Assembly (NCBI GenBank): GCA_019239775.1 | Contig: JAFAZN010000048.1 | Span: forward strand, 1-40,110 | DNA from: Chloroflexota bacterium | Lineage (GTDB): Bacteria; Chloroflexota; UBA6077; CF-72 | Length of the DNA stretch: 40,110 bases | Direction: 5' to 3' | Shown: piece after piece, positions 17,887 through 25,587 of the stretch | How the letters are laid out: each line of letters opens with the position of its first letter | How positions within the stretch are numbered: position 1 is the first letter of the stretch | Notes under the pieces: generated by a model | Told to the model about the DNA's origin: nothing | Seen by the model: the letters and a program-made list of their open reading frames with translations, nothing else | The model's database searches: none | Translations under genes and position numbers: made by a program

Positions 17887-18143
17887 CCTGGGGACCGGCC
17901 GCAGCGAGCGGGTGATGGTGCAAGACCCGCGGTAGCGGCCCAGACGAAAACCACCGGTGAGCCTGGCAGCGAACAGCGTTTTAAGAGAACGCTCGAGTAG
18001 CCTGCCACGGTCGCGCACCGTTACCGGCGCAACAAGAGAGCGCGTCGCCCTTTCCAGCGGGCACGATGCGAACTTGGGTGGAACCGCGAGAGGCCTCCTC
18101 GCCCCAAGATGGAGAGTGCCATCACGAAGGAGGTTCCATCCAA
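17865..18143 (+). promoter_or_regulatory. T-box riboswitch, Thr specifier, predicted translational type
   Basis: Stem I: base AGGC 17865-17868/GCCT 17961-17964, GA/GA kink-turn, CCGG 17875-17878/CCGG 17954-17957. The specifier loop has AGTA (17882-17885) opposite GAA (17946-17948). The specifier is ACC (17950-17952, Thr) followed by A. CTGGG/CCCAG lies above it, and the conserved apical loop is GGGTGATGGTGCAAGACCC (17910-17928). Stem II has AGCGTT/AACGCT with a second GAA/AGTA pair. The antiterminator has helices CTTGGG 18073-18078/CCCAAG 18103-18108 and GCGAG 18086-18090/CTCGC 18098-18102 around the bulge TGGAACC (18079-18085). No intrinsic terminator follows. Instead 18076-18085 can pair with 18132-18141 (10 pairs, one G-U), just 3' of and partly over the Shine-Dalgarno. 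Uncharged tRNA-Thr would hold the antiterminator and open translation. Confidence 0.93.
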
Positions 18144-19910
18144 ATGAGTCACGACGGAAAGGACATTTCCGGATCCGAACTTGACGTGATGCGCCATTCG
18201 GCCGCGCACGTGCTGGCCAAAGCCGTGCAGCGGTTGTATCCGGGCAGCAAGCTCGGCATCGGCCCCGTCATCGAAAACGGCTTCTATTACGACATCGACG
18301 TTCCGTCGAAACTCGGTGAGGACGACCTGCCGCGCATCGAAGCGGCCATGCGCGAAATCATCGCCGCGGAGGAGCCGTTCAAACGTGAGGAATGGAGTAA
18401 GCAGCAAGCGCTGGAGCACTATTCCTCGCGCGACGACAATCCGTACAAGCGCGAAATCATCGAGGCACTGTCCGAGGATGAGTCAATCAGCGTCTACTGG
18501 ACCGGCTCCGACTGGGTGGACCTGTGTCGAGGTCCACATATTCCGAACTCCGCAGGACTCGGCGCATTCAAACTGACGACGGTTGCCGGCGCCTACTGGC
18601 GGGGTGACGAACACCGTCCAATGTTGCAACGCATCTACGGCACGGCATGGCAGACCCAGGAACAGCTCGAGCATTACCTGGAGCAGGTCGAAGACGCGAA
18701 ACGGCGCGACCACCGGCGCATTGGCAAAGAGCTGGACCTGTTCACGTTTTCGGACCTGGTGGGACCTGGCCTGCCATTGTGGTTGCCGAAAGGCGCCACG
18801 ATCCGCCGCGAGCTCGAACGCTGGGTAACGGACCTGGAGCTGGAGCGTGGCTATCAGCATGTGATCACCCCGGACGTGGCCAAGGTGGAGATGTACAAGG
18901 TCTCCGGCCATTGGGACCACTACAAAGACGTCATGTTCCCGGTCATGGAAGACGGCGAGGAACAGCTTGTGTTGCGGCCGATGAACTGTCCACACCACAT
19001 CCAGGTCTATCGCCACGAGAAGCGCAGCTACCGCGAGCTGCCGATGCGGATTGCCGAGTTCGGAACGATGTGGCGCTATGAAAAATCCGGCGAGCTGAGC
19101 GGACTCAGCCGCACGCGCCGCATGGATCTGAACGATGCGCACATCTTCTGCACGCCCGACCAGATCCAGGACGAAATCGTCGGAGTGGTGGAGCTGATCG
19201 AGCACGTGTACAGCGTGCTCGGCATCGCGGATCACTGGTACCGACTGTCCCTATGGGACCCTTCCGATAAGGAGAAGTACGTCGACAATCCGGAGATGTG
19301 GGACCGCGGTGAGCAATATCTAAAGGACGCAATGGCTCGCCTGTCGCTCGACTACGTTGTGGCTCCGGGAGAAGCCGCCTTCTACGGGCCCAAGATCGAC
19401 ATCCAGCTGCGCGACCCGCTTGGCCACAGCGAGACCATCAGCACCATCCAGGTGGACTTTCACCTGCCAAGCCAGTTTCAACTGGAGTACGTGGGCGAGG
19501 ACGGCCAATTCCACCGGCCGGTGATGATCCACCGGGGTGTCATTGGCACGCTGGTGCGGATGATCGCGTATCTCATCGAGAAATACGCCGGCGCATTTCC
19601 CCTGTGGCTCGCACCGGTGCAGGCCGTGATCGTGCCAATCGCCGACCGTCACGTGGACTACGCGCTGTCAGTGGCTTCAGAGTTGAGGCGATCTGGCTTC
19701 CGCGTGGACGTGGACCGACGGCGTGAGAAAATGCAGGCGAAAATCCGCGACGCGCAGGCTCAGCAGGTGCCGTACATGCTGGTGGTCGGCGATCGCGATC
19801 AGCAGGCCGGAACTGTTAGCGTGCGCGAGCGGCGCCAGGGCGACCTCGGCGCCCAGCCACTCGCAGAGTTTGTTCACTCAATGCAGGAACGCCGCGCCGC
19901 CTACAGGTGA
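18144..19910 (+). CDS. thrS: Threonyl-tRNA synthetase
   Basis: 588 residues. Charges tRNA-Thr in the cytoplasm. The editing (N2) domain has HSAAH (18-22) and CRGPH (128-132). The class II catalytic core has MNCPHH, with Cys282 as a zinc ligand, motif 2 MWRYEKSGELSGLSR and motif 3 IHRGVIGTLVRM. The anticodon-binding domain is at the end (APVQAVIVPIADRH onward). The N-terminal TGS domain found in most bacterial ThrS is absent: the protein begins directly at the editing domain, as in short ThrS forms. ATG 18144 is chosen because AAGGAGG (18127-18133) precedes it. An earlier frame start would lie inside the T-box antiterminator. The upstream T-box carries a Thr codon, which independently confirms the identity. 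Confidence 0.98.
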   Translation: MSHDGKDISGSELDVMRHSAAHVLAKAVQRLYPGSKLGIGPVIENGFYYDIDVPSKLGEDDLPRIEAAMREIIAAEEPFKREEWSKQQALEHYSSRDDNPYKREIIEALSEDESISVYWTGSDWVDLCRGPHIPNSAGLGAFKLTTVAGAYWRGDEHRPMLQRIYGTAWQTQEQLEHYLEQVEDAKRRDHRRIGKELDLFTFSDLVGPGLPLWLPKGATIRRELERWVTDLELERGYQHVITPDVAKVEMYKVSGHWDHYKDVMFPVMEDGEEQLVLRPMNCPHHIQVYRHEKRSYRELPMRIAEFGTMWRYEKSGELSGLSRTRRMDLNDAHIFCTPDQIQDEIVGVVELIEHVYSVLGIADHWYRLSLWDPSDKEKYVDNPEMWDRGEQYLKDAMARLSLDYVVAPGEAAFYGPKIDIQLRDPLGHSETISTIQVDFHLPSQFQLEYVGEDGQFHRPVMIHRGVIGTLVRMIAYLIEKYAGAFPLWLAPVQAVIVPIADRHVDYALSVASELRRSGFRVDVDRRREKMQAKIRDAQAQQVPYMLVVGDRDQQAGTVSVRERRQGDLGAQPLAEFVHSMQERRAAYR

Positions 19911-19916
19911 CCTACC

Positions 19917-20014
19917 CAATTTCTGTTTCTCTTTGAAAGAGAAGGATTCTCTGCGCAGAGAAGGTCGGCAGCGTTGGCCCAGGCGCTCACATGCAGAAGG
20001 AACTCAATCGCAGG
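19917..20014 (+). repeat. Intergenic repeat copy B with two tandem palindromes after thrS
   Basis: TTCTCT-ttgaa-AGAGAA (19927-19943) is followed by the perfect 16-base palindrome TTCTCTGCGCAGAGAA (19947-19962). The two share arms, so the right arm of the first can also pair with the left arm of the second. No T-run follows. The position after the thrS stop suggests 3'-end processing or termination. The wider segment resembles copy A at 16784-16920. Confidence 0.55.
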
Positions 20015-20036
20015 AAGGCTCCTGGACCTCGATAAA

Positions 20037-20873
20037 CTAGAGTGGCCGCCACGTGACGATGCCCACATAGACCGGCTCCCATGAGAGCGCGAAACGCCCA
20101 TCGCGCTCCTGGAGCCGTTCGCGGTAGACGCGCTCGAGCGTGCGATCCTTGTCGGAGCCGGGCGCAGTCCAGAGCTGCTGGCGCAAAAACGTGAGGGGCT
20201 GATCGGGCTGCTCGAAGGACTGTGGCATTCGGTCCACGAGCTGCACCTCGAACAGGCGGCCGCGCGCGAGTAGCAGCGTCAAGAACTCCGGCAAGGATGG
20301 CAGTGCGGCCCGCTCCACGCCGTGGACGAACGGCCACAGGCGGTCCGCCTCCGTGGGTGGCGGCTGGCTGAGCAGCACGGCGATACAGAGCCGCCGCGCG
20401 GCATGCTCCATGGCGTCGAGAAACGGGCCGATGTCCTCCACGTCGTAGCCGAGATGTGAGATCAGCGCGACATCACCCTGGATTTCCGTGGCGCCATCCG
20501 GCCAGCGCACGTCGACCGACCGGATGTTGGTGATGCCATGCTCGGCCATACCCTCTTGCAGCACGCGGCGCATGCCGCCTGAGGGCTCGATCGCGACGAC
20601 CTCGCGGCATTCGAGCGCGAGCGGCAATGCGTAGCGACCGCCGCCGGCGCCGATATCCAGGACCGAGTCGGTTTCGTTAATAAGCGAGCGCAGGGCCTCG
20701 AGAGTCGGCTCGTCGCGGCGTCTCGGATCGGCGCGGAACATGCCGGCGACCGGCGCGTAGAAGTCGCTCGGATTGGCTTCCTTGAACTGTTCAACCTGGT
20801 CGCGATTGGCGCGAACGCGTGCCGCCCACGCGCGCAGGGCGTCCTCCGCGGAGGGCCTTAGTGCATCAGGCAT
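20037..20873 (-). CDS. Class I SAM-dependent methyltransferase
   Basis: 278 residues. Residues ~68-170 form a Rossmann-type methyltransferase: motif I VLDIGAGGGRYALPLA (~70-85), the acidic end of strand 2 VVAIEPS, then NIRSVDVRWPD and ALISHLGYDVEDIGPFLD. A charged helical N-terminus (RAWAARVRANRDQVEQFKE) and a C-terminal region of ~100 residues follow no family I can name. Substrate unknown. The ATG overlaps the end of the PPOX-fold gene by 8 bases, so the two are probably cotranslated. The 3' end faces thrS convergently. Confidence 0.88.
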   Translation of the reverse strand: MPDALRPSAEDALRAWAARVRANRDQVEQFKEANPSDFYAPVAGMFRADPRRRDEPTLEALRSLINETDSVLDIGAGGGRYALPLALECREVVAIEPSGGMRRVLQEGMAEHGITNIRSVDVRWPDGATEIQGDVALISHLGYDVEDIGPFLDAMEHAARRLCIAVLLSQPPPTEADRLWPFVHGVERAALPSLPEFLTLLLARGRLFEVQLVDRMPQSFEQPDQPLTFLRQQLWTAPGSDKDRTLERVYRERLQERDGRFALSWEPVYVGIVTWRPL

Positions 20874-21285
20874 GCGGTCGAACGACGCGCTGAGGCTTCA
20901 CGCGTATGAGCACGCGGTTTTCGTTCAGCATGCGCTGGCGGAACTCTTCGGTGCTCGTGTCCTGACCGCGCCGCGCGTAATACGCCGCCAGCAGTGGCAT
21001 CGCGTTGGGCAATCGCTCGATTTCGACTTCGCCCTCGACATGCATCCACGGGCCAGGCCACTGATCCGTGAACAGGCACATCGTGATGCGCCCGTCGCGG
21101 ACCAGGTTCTTGGTCTTGGCGTTCTGCGCGCGGGTGGCAGTCAGGATGGTGCCGTCATCGTCGGCCGTGCAGGCCATCGGGGAGGATTGCAGCCCACCAT
21201 CCTTGCGGCGTGTGACCAGTACGGAGCGGGTTGTCCCCTTGGCGAAGTCTTTGATCGCTTGAAGATCGTCGGCAGATACGGTCAT
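20866..21285 (-). CDS. PPOX-class FMN/F420-binding oxidoreductase-like protein
   Basis: 139 residues, a single split-barrel domain. SVLVTRRKDGGLQSSPMA, ILTATRAQNAKTKNLVRDGRITMCLF and WMHVEGEVEIERL match the strand order of the pyridoxamine-5'-phosphate-oxidase-like family. The KTKNL/RDGR segment is typical of the F420-dependent subgroup (TIGR03618 type). The family reduces quinones, biliverdin or other unsaturated substrates with F420 or flavin; which one is used here cannot be told from sequence. It lies 34 bp after the YCII-like gene and overlaps the methyltransferase gene by 8 bp, suggesting a three-gene minus-strand unit. Confidence 0.88.
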   Translation of the reverse strand: MTVSADDLQAIKDFAKGTTRSVLVTRRKDGGLQSSPMACTADDDGTILTATRAQNAKTKNLVRDGRITMCLFTDQWPGPWMHVEGEVEIERLPNAMPLLAAYYARRGQDTSTEEFRQRMLNENRVLIRVKPQRVVRPHA

Positions 21286-21319
21286 GCCGCCTATTGAACG
21301 GCATGACCGCGTGTGGCCG

Positions 21320-21634
21320 TCACATCACAGGGAACGTCTCGTAGACCTCGACGCTGCCGCCGTCGGTCAGCACAGGACAGCCTTTGGCCGCTTCCGTGGC
21401 AGCTTGCAGGCTGTCGCCCTTGATGATCGAGTAGCCGGTGAGGCCGGCACTGGCACTCCCTATCGAGCCGTTTGGGCTAATCGCCGCGGACGGACCAAAC
21501 GGGTTACCGCCATCCACCAGGTTGTTGCCGAGGCTCCCAAACCAGCGGCCCCAGGCCTCCATGACCTTTTGCCGGGCTGCCTCGTCGTTCGCCATTCCGC
21601 CGCCGCCCTTGTACACGAGTACGTAATTCGCCAT
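21320..21634 (-). CDS. YCII/DGPF-related small protein
   Basis: 104 residues. It begins MANYVLVYKGGGGM and ends GGSVEVYETFPVM, with SIIKGDSLQAATEAAKGCP between. This is the ferredoxin-like alpha/beta pattern of YCII-related (DGPF/PhnB-adjacent) proteins. ATG 21634 is preferred over a much longer frame because AGGGAG lies 9 bases upstream and the family begins here. No enzyme activity is established for most members. The gene diverges from the PucR-type regulator with 87 bp between start codons, so shared control is plausible. Confidence 0.88.
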   Translation of the reverse strand: MANYVLVYKGGGGMANDEAARQKVMEAWGRWFGSLGNNLVDGGNPFGPSAAISPNGSIGSASAGLTGYSIIKGDSLQAATEAAKGCPVLTDGGSVEVYETFPVM

Positions 21635-21721
21635 TTCCAACACTCCCTTCGCCAACCGAGTATGTTGGGCGCGAACGACAACCGCACTGGGGAATCGGGC
21701 CAATTGGAGAGCCGAAAAGTT

Positions 21722-22885
21722 GTGATCGATCCACAAGCTGCGTTGCTTGACGCGTTGGAGGCGCGCCACGCGGAGATTGGCTCGGCCATGGCCGTCGCCA
21801 TCATTCGCGAGGTTGAGCCTATTCGGCTTGCAAGCACGCATGACAGGGAGTTTCGCGCGCGGTTCGAGATGTTCTGCGTTCAGCACGTCTGCGCCTTTCT
21901 CCGCAGTGCACGTTTGGGGCGTGCGGCGACGGCGACGGAGCTCGCATTCGTTCGCGAGGTGGCAGAGCGCCGGGCCGACGATGCATTTCCGCTGCCTGCG
22001 CTGATCGAAGGTCTGCGCGTGGGACACCGCGTGCTCAATCAGCGGATCCGTCAGCTTGGCTCGGGTTGGAATACCCCTGCCGGGACAGTGCTCTCGGTCA
22101 CCACACGCCTGGTCGAATACATGGACGCCGTCGGCGCGGAGCTTGGCGAAGCGTATCGGTCGCGGCAGTCGCTCAGCGCAGGCCGTACCGAGCTGGTTCG
22201 CCGCGAAATGCTGGACGATTTGCTGGAGGGTCGCTACGCCAGCCGTCCAGATGCTGCCTTGCTGGCGGCATCGGTCGGTTTCGAACCAGATGCGCACTAT
22301 ATGGTCGCGGTGCTCGTCGCGACTCAGGGCACCAATCAGGCGCTTGCCGCGGAATTGGCGCGTGCGGCGTTCTCGGTCACCAGCTTCCGGTTCGTGGTCG
22401 CCCGACGTGAGGAAGTCGTATCCGTCCTACGCGAGGCAGACGCCGACGCCGTGTTCAGCCGAGTCTCCAGAAGTGGTATGCGCGCGGGCATCAGCACCGT
22501 GTGCCGCGGCATCGGCGAAGTTCCGCGAGGCTACTGGGAAGCGGTTCGCGCCATCCGTTTTGCGTCGGACGCAGAACCCTGCATCGACCTCTCTCGATTG
22601 GGACCGCTGCGCTACCTGGAATTCAGCGCGGACTCGGTTGCACGACAGCTGGCCGTGCAGTACCTCGGCGCATTGCGGCCAGGTCCGGTGGCCGACACAC
22701 TCCTGATGTACGTCGACAGTAGCCTGAACGCACGCCTTACCGCCGAACGCATGGGCGTCCACCTGAACACCGTGCATAACCGACTGGAGCGCGCGGCAAA
22801 GCTGCTGAACCGCCCATGTTTGGGACCACTGGATTATCTGGAAGCAGCCACCGCGTTGCGCATTTGCGCCCGAGAGTCCCGCTGA
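21722..22885 (+). CDS. PucR/CdaR-type transcription regulator
   Basis: 387 residues from GTG 21722, which has GGAGAG about 10 bases upstream. ATG 21662 in the same frame is the alternative, without a Shine-Dalgarno and only 27 bp from the divergent gene. The N-terminal ~140 residues are helical and RsbR/RsbRD-like. The middle (~170-300) matches the GGDEF-like CdaR domain (YMVAVLVAT, RFVVARREEVVSVLRE, GISTVCRGIGEVPRGYWEAVRAIRFA). The C-terminal HTH_30 domain reads TLLMYVDSSLNARLTAERMGVHLNTVHNRL, typical of PucR-family activators. Its likely targets are the divergent YCII/PPOX/methyltransferase unit, by position only. Confidence 0.87.
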   Translation: MIDPQAALLDALEARHAEIGSAMAVAIIREVEPIRLASTHDREFRARFEMFCVQHVCAFLRSARLGRAATATELAFVREVAERRADDAFPLPALIEGLRVGHRVLNQRIRQLGSGWNTPAGTVLSVTTRLVEYMDAVGAELGEAYRSRQSLSAGRTELVRREMLDDLLEGRYASRPDAALLAASVGFEPDAHYMVAVLVATQGTNQALAAELARAAFSVTSFRFVVARREEVVSVLREADADAVFSRVSRSGMRAGISTVCRGIGEVPRGYWEAVRAIRFASDAEPCIDLSRLGPLRYLEFSADSVARQLAVQYLGALRPGPVADTLLMYVDSSLNARLTAERMGVHLNTVHNRLERAAKLLNRPCLGPLDYLEAATALRICARESR

Positions 22886-22955
22886 ACTCAACCGCCGAGA
22901 TCCATGACGGAATTCCCTTCTGGTGTTCCCCTGTAACTGCATAGAGCGCTCGTGC

Positions 22956-22979
22956 CGTGTAGTGTCGATTTGCTACACG
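22956..22979. terminator. Possible bidirectional terminator hairpin
   Basis: CGTGTAG (22956-22962) and CTACACG (22973-22979) form a 7-bp stem with a 10-base loop. It lies between the convergent ends of the PucR-type gene and the hydrolase gene. No T-tract on either side, so only the location supports it. Confidence 0.35.
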
Positions 22980-23046
22980 CCGCGCAGAGAAACAAATCAC
23001 CTCACCTCGAAGAGACGAATATCACCAGGAGCGGCAGCAGAACGCG

Positions 23047-23739
23047 TTAGGTCCGCGCCAGGAGGTACGCCGTCACCTCATCGGGGTGCGACAGCATCGG
23101 ATAATGGCCGGCGGCAAGCTCTGAATACGCTCCGTTCAGCCGCTCGGCGGTCCGCCGCTGGTGCGCCTCAGGCGGCGCGGAGCTCTTGGTGCATCGCAAC
23201 ACGTCCACCTGCCATGGCAGTGACCAGAACTTGCGAAGGTCAACCGGATCGTCTGTAGGCGCAATTGGCTGCCGCGTATAGCGCGCAAGCGCCCAGTCCT
23301 CGACGTCGGCCGGCAGGTCATTGAATACCTGTCCACGCGCGTTGGCGGGCTCCGGACCGTACATCACCTTTGTGCGATCGTGTGGTGAACGACTGTTGAT
23401 CGTTGGCACGGACTCACCCGGTACCGGCACCAACGCGTCGATGAAGACCAGGCGTTTGATGCGCTCTGGAGTCAATTCCGCCGCGGAGGCGACCACCATG
23501 CCGCCCATGCTGGTGCCTACCATGACGGCGTCCTGCAGGTCCTCGAAGAAGAGAAGATCGGCCAACTCCTGGCCCTGGTCCGCAAGTGTCAGCTCGGGCC
23601 GCGCATTGCGGCGTCGCTCAGCCGAGCCGTCGAGCGTGGGGCGATACACGCGATGCCCCGCATCGACGAGGCGATTGCCCACCGTTTTCCAGATCCAGCC
23701 ACCCTGATAGGAGCCATGGACCAGTACGTACGTTGCCAT
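23047..23739 (-). CDS. Alpha/beta hydrolase of the EstC / hydroxynitrile-lyase-like group
   Basis: 230 residues without a signal peptide, so cytoplasmic. The N-terminus ATYVLVHGSYQGGWIW supplies the oxyanion turn. The nucleophile elbow is VGTSMGGMV (Ser77) and the histidine is in AAGHYPMLSHPDE (~217). A short lid region follows VFIDALVPVPGES. The pattern fits the small EstC, methyl-ketone or salicylate-esterase-like hydrolases. The catalytic acid is not clear by eye. It starts 77 bp from the divergent peptide-transporter operon, whose substrate it might help degrade; that link is inference. Confidence 0.88.
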   Translation of the reverse strand: MATYVLVHGSYQGGWIWKTVGNRLVDAGHRVYRPTLDGSAERRRNARPELTLADQGQELADLLFFEDLQDAVMVGTSMGGMVVASAAELTPERIKRLVFIDALVPVPGESVPTINSRSPHDRTKVMYGPEPANARGQVFNDLPADVEDWALARYTRQPIAPTDDPVDLRKFWSLPWQVDVLRCTKSSAPPEAHQRRTAERLNGAYSELAAGHYPMLSHPDEVTAYLLART

Positions 23740-23776
23740 ACGGCTCCTGAGGCTACACGGTTCCGTCCTGGCGCAC

Positions 23777-23807
23777 TTGACCGTAGCCCGGCCGAGTGCT
23801 CTACTAG
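23777..23807 (+). promoter_or_regulatory. Promoter of the Opp/Dpp-type transporter operon
   Basis: TTGACC (23777-23782) with TACTAG (23802-23807) at 19 bases or TCTACT at 17 bases. The predicted start lies at or a few bases before the GTG at 23817. That codon has no Shine-Dalgarno, so the message would be leaderless or nearly so. Confidence 0.5.
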
Positions 23808-23816
23808 CCGCGCGCT

Positions 23817-24665
23817 GTGTCGGACGAGGTGGCCTTAGGCTCGAGCAGCAATGGGCGGGTTCTCGAGGTCTCTGATCTCCGAGTCAGCTTTCCTACCCGA
23901 CATGGCCCGTTCATGGCCGTCGACGGCGTGAGCTTCGATCTGCACCCAGGAGAGCGCCTGGGACTGATCGGCGAGTCGGGATCGGGTAAATCCACCATCG
24001 CGCTGGCGCTGATGCGACTCATCAAGCCGCCAGGGCGCATCGAGAGCGGCACTGCACTGCTCGAGGGCGTCGACCTACTGGCTTCGACACAAGACCAGAT
24101 GCGCAGCATTCGCCTTGCAGATATCGCGCTGGTTACGCAGGGCGCCATGAATTCACTCAACCCTGTGATGCGCGTTCGGGATCAAATGGTGGACGGCCTC
24201 TCTGCCCATGGGCTGCGCCTTTCACGACACGATGCAAGCGATCGTGTGCAGCAACTCCTCAAGTCCGTAAACCTCAAACCGGAAGTTGCAGACCTGTTTC
24301 CCCACCAGCTCAGCGGGGGCATGAAGCAGCGCGTCTGCATCGCGATTGCGATCAGCTTGCAGCCGCGCGTGATCATCGCGGACGAGCCCACCAGCGCCCT
24401 CGACGTGGTGGTGCAGCGGCGTGTCATCCAGACGCTTCGCAAAGTCCAGGACCAGATTGGCGCGGCCGTCATCCTGATCGGCCATGACATGGGCCTGATG
24501 GCCCAGTTCGCGCAGCGGGTCGCAGTGATGCGAAGTGGGCGGCTGGTGGAGGTTGGCGATGTACGCGACGTTTTCGCGCGGCCCCAACACGCGTACACGC
24601 GCCAGTTGATGGAGAGCCTGCCCACGTTGCGCCACCGCGTGAGTGTTGGCGTCGCCAGCACATGA
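23817..24665 (+). CDS. Oligopeptide/dipeptide-type ABC importer ATPase (OppD/DppD-like)
   Basis: 282 residues, starting GTG. Walker A GESGSGKST, Q-loop region ALVTQGAMNSLNPVMRV, signature LSGGMKQR and Walker B VIIADEPTSALD are intact; the H-loop is LIGHDMGLMAQF. The SLNPVM segment is characteristic of the OppD branch. The C-terminal oligopeptide-binding extension (HAYTRQLMESLP) is present but ends sooner than in typical 320-330-residue OppD proteins. It powers import through the two permeases encoded downstream, with the next gene as partner ATPase. It overlaps that gene by ATGA, so the pair is translationally coupled. Confidence 0.95.
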   Translation: MSDEVALGSSSNGRVLEVSDLRVSFPTRHGPFMAVDGVSFDLHPGERLGLIGESGSGKSTIALALMRLIKPPGRIESGTALLEGVDLLASTQDQMRSIRLADIALVTQGAMNSLNPVMRVRDQMVDGLSAHGLRLSRHDASDRVQQLLKSVNLKPEVADLFPHQLSGGMKQRVCIAIAISLQPRVIIADEPTSALDVVVQRRVIQTLRKVQDQIGAAVILIGHDMGLMAQFAQRVAVMRSGRLVEVGDVRDVFARPQHAYTRQLMESLPTLRHRVSVGVAST

Positions 24666-25567
24666 GCGAGGCGCTGCTCGAGCTGCGCAATGTCAGTCGC
24701 GGGTTCGGCGGAGGCGGCAACCTGTTCGATCAGCGCCAGGTACTGGCGTTGAAGGACTTCTCACTTTCGATCGAAGCCGATAATCCGAGCATCACCGCGA
24801 TCGTTGGTGAAAGCGGAAGTGGCAAAACCACGATGGCGCGGATTGCGCTCGGCCTGGATACGCCAACATCAGGCGAAGTTCTCTATAAAGGGAATGACCT
24901 TCGTCGTCTTTCAGGTGGTAAATGGCGCGAATATCGTCGCGAGGTTCAGGCGATTCTGCAAGATCCGTTCGGCGTGTACAACACGTTTTACAAGGTTGAC
25001 CATGTTCTAACCACACCGTTGCGGAAGTTCCGCATTGCCAGCTCCGCGGCACAGGCGCAATCGATGATCGAGCAGGCGCTGATCGCCGTTGGACTTGCGC
25101 CTGACGAAACGCTTGGACGGTATCCGCATCAATTGAGCGGCGGCCAGCGGCAGCGCGTCATGGTCGCGCGGACGCTCTTGCTGCGTCCGCGCGTGATCGT
25201 TGCCGACGAACCGGTCTCAATGATCGATGCATCGCTGCGTGCGACCGTCCTGAGCAATCTTCTCCAGCTCAAGCACGAGTTTGGTATTTCGTTGATCTAC
25301 ATTACGCACGACCTGACGACGGCGTACCAGATCAGCGATCGCATCATCGTGCTGTATCGCGGCGAGGTGGTCGAAGCTGGTCCGCCTGAAGCAGTCATCG
25401 AGCAGCCCCAGCATGCCTACACGAAGTTGCTGATCGACTCAATTCCAGAGCCAGATCCGGATCACGCCTGGGGAGATGGGCATGACCTCCCGGGCTTTGA
25501 AGAGGAGGATGAGGAGGAGGAGTTGACCCAAGCGCTGATCGATCGGTATCCACAACCAACTGCGTGA
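24662..25567 (+). CDS. Oligopeptide/dipeptide-type ABC importer ATPase (OppF/DppF-like)
   Basis: 301 residues. Walker A GESGSGKTT, Q-loop AILQDPFGVYNTF, signature LSGGQRQRV, Walker B VIVADEPVSMIDASLR and H-loop ITHDLTTAYQI are all present. DEPVSMIDAS, where OppF proteins more often have DEPVSALDVS, is a variant also seen in sugar-oligomer branches of this family. The C-terminus is unusually acidic (EEEDEEEEL). It overlaps both neighbours (ATGA before, and the stop adjoins the binding-protein leader). With the preceding gene it forms the heterodimeric ATPase of the importer. Confidence 0.95.
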   Translation: MSEALLELRNVSRGFGGGGNLFDQRQVLALKDFSLSIEADNPSITAIVGESGSGKTTMARIALGLDTPTSGEVLYKGNDLRRLSGGKWREYRREVQAILQDPFGVYNTFYKVDHVLTTPLRKFRIASSAAQAQSMIEQALIAVGLAPDETLGRYPHQLSGGQRQRVMVARTLLLRPRVIVADEPVSMIDASLRATVLSNLLQLKHEFGISLIYITHDLTTAYQISDRIIVLYRGEVVEAGPPEAVIEQPQHAYTKLLIDSIPEPDPDHAWGDGHDLPGFEEEDEEEELTQALIDRYPQPTA

Positions 25568-25587
25568 TTGGAAGGGATGGAGCACGG

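Noticed and set aside
18103..18143. Transcription terminator in the thrS leader
   Set aside because: ATGG/CCAT (18109-18122) is only four pairs with no T-run, while the pairing of the T-box bulge with the ribosome-site region is much stronger.
21284..21721. Longer start for the PucR-type regulator
   Set aside because: The extension runs antisense to the whole YCII-like gene, which has its own Shine-Dalgarno and a family-like sequence.
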